This document shows, one piece after another, positions 5,883-5,890 of a stretch of 5,890 bases of DNA. The notes under the pieces were generated by a model. That model did not search any database. It was not told where the DNA came from and worked only from the letters and a program-made list of their open reading frames with translations. This DNA is from Thermoplasmata archaeon. Its GTDB lineage: Archaea; Thermoplasmatota; Thermoplasmata; Thermoplasmatales; Thermoplasmataceae. Position 1 is the stretch's first letter; every line of letters starts with the position of its first letter. The position numbers were made by a program, and so were the translations under genes. The DNA is taken from NCBI GenBank assembly GCA_021797295.1, contig JAKAAA010000066.1, positions 1-5,890 on the forward strand, given 5' to 3'.

Positions 5883-5890
5883 ATGCCATT
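5883..5890 (+). CDS. Possible leaderless gene start running off the window
   Basis: An ATG at 5883 is preceded by a T/A-rich promoter-like tract (TTTATTTTTAAAT, 5855-5867), close to the 20-nt TATA-to-ATG geometry seen elsewhere in the window. Only two codons and part of a third are present, so nothing can be said about a product. Confidence 0.2.

Noticed and set aside
1..5890. CRISPR array, tRNA or rRNA
   Set aside because: No regularly spaced repeats, and no tRNA or rRNA-like conserved segments, were seen on either strand.

Overview
The window looks like a stretch of a Thermoplasmata-type archaeon, an acidophile of the Ferroplasma, Acidiplasma, Cuniculiplasma, Picrophilus or Thermoplasma kind. 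The reasons are low GC, TATA boxes such as TATTTAAATA placed exactly 20 nt before start codons, leaderless ATG starts, an archaeal HTH_10 (bacterio-opsin-activator type) regulator, and Shine-Dalgarno sites (GGTGAT) only at an internal operon gene and at the gene leading that operon. The genus is an inference.

Layout. Positions 78-269 (minus) encode a 63-residue zinc-ribbon protein. Positions 392-1375 (minus) encode a mannonate dehydratase (UxuA family) with all four expected metal ligands. Positions 1465-2097 (minus) encode an HTH_10 regulator; an upstream in-frame ATG at 2142 is probably not used, because the promoter lies inside that extension. Divergent from it, 2235-3578 (plus) encodes a 12-helix MFS transporter, followed 4 nt later by a metallo-beta-lactamase-fold hydrolase at 3583-4509 (plus) that is translationally coupled to it. 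From 4648 to about 5410 (minus) lies a decayed C-terminal half of an IS110-family transposase with stops and frameshifts. The last ~470 bases are AT-rich and nearly featureless, with a possible leaderless gene start at 5883.

How the genes may work together. Mannonate dehydratase makes 2-keto-3-deoxygluconate, the entry point of the non-phosphorylative Entner-Doudoroff route used by these archaea. The MFS protein could import a sugar, aldonate or lactone. The MBL hydrolase could open a lactone or cleave an ester to release the acid. The regulator gene sits between the two transcription units.

The main new observation is a matched cis-element. RTTAAC-NN-RTTAAC, a direct repeat of 8-bp period, lies exactly 5 nt upstream of the TATA box of both the transporter operon (2175-2188) and the dehydratase gene (1411-1424, minus strand). 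This ties the two units into one predicted local regulon, probably controlled by the HTH_10 protein. A second oddity is that the predicted start of the transporter mRNA falls on the A of a five-codon (including stop) leaderless mini-ORF, whose stop overlaps the transporter ATG.
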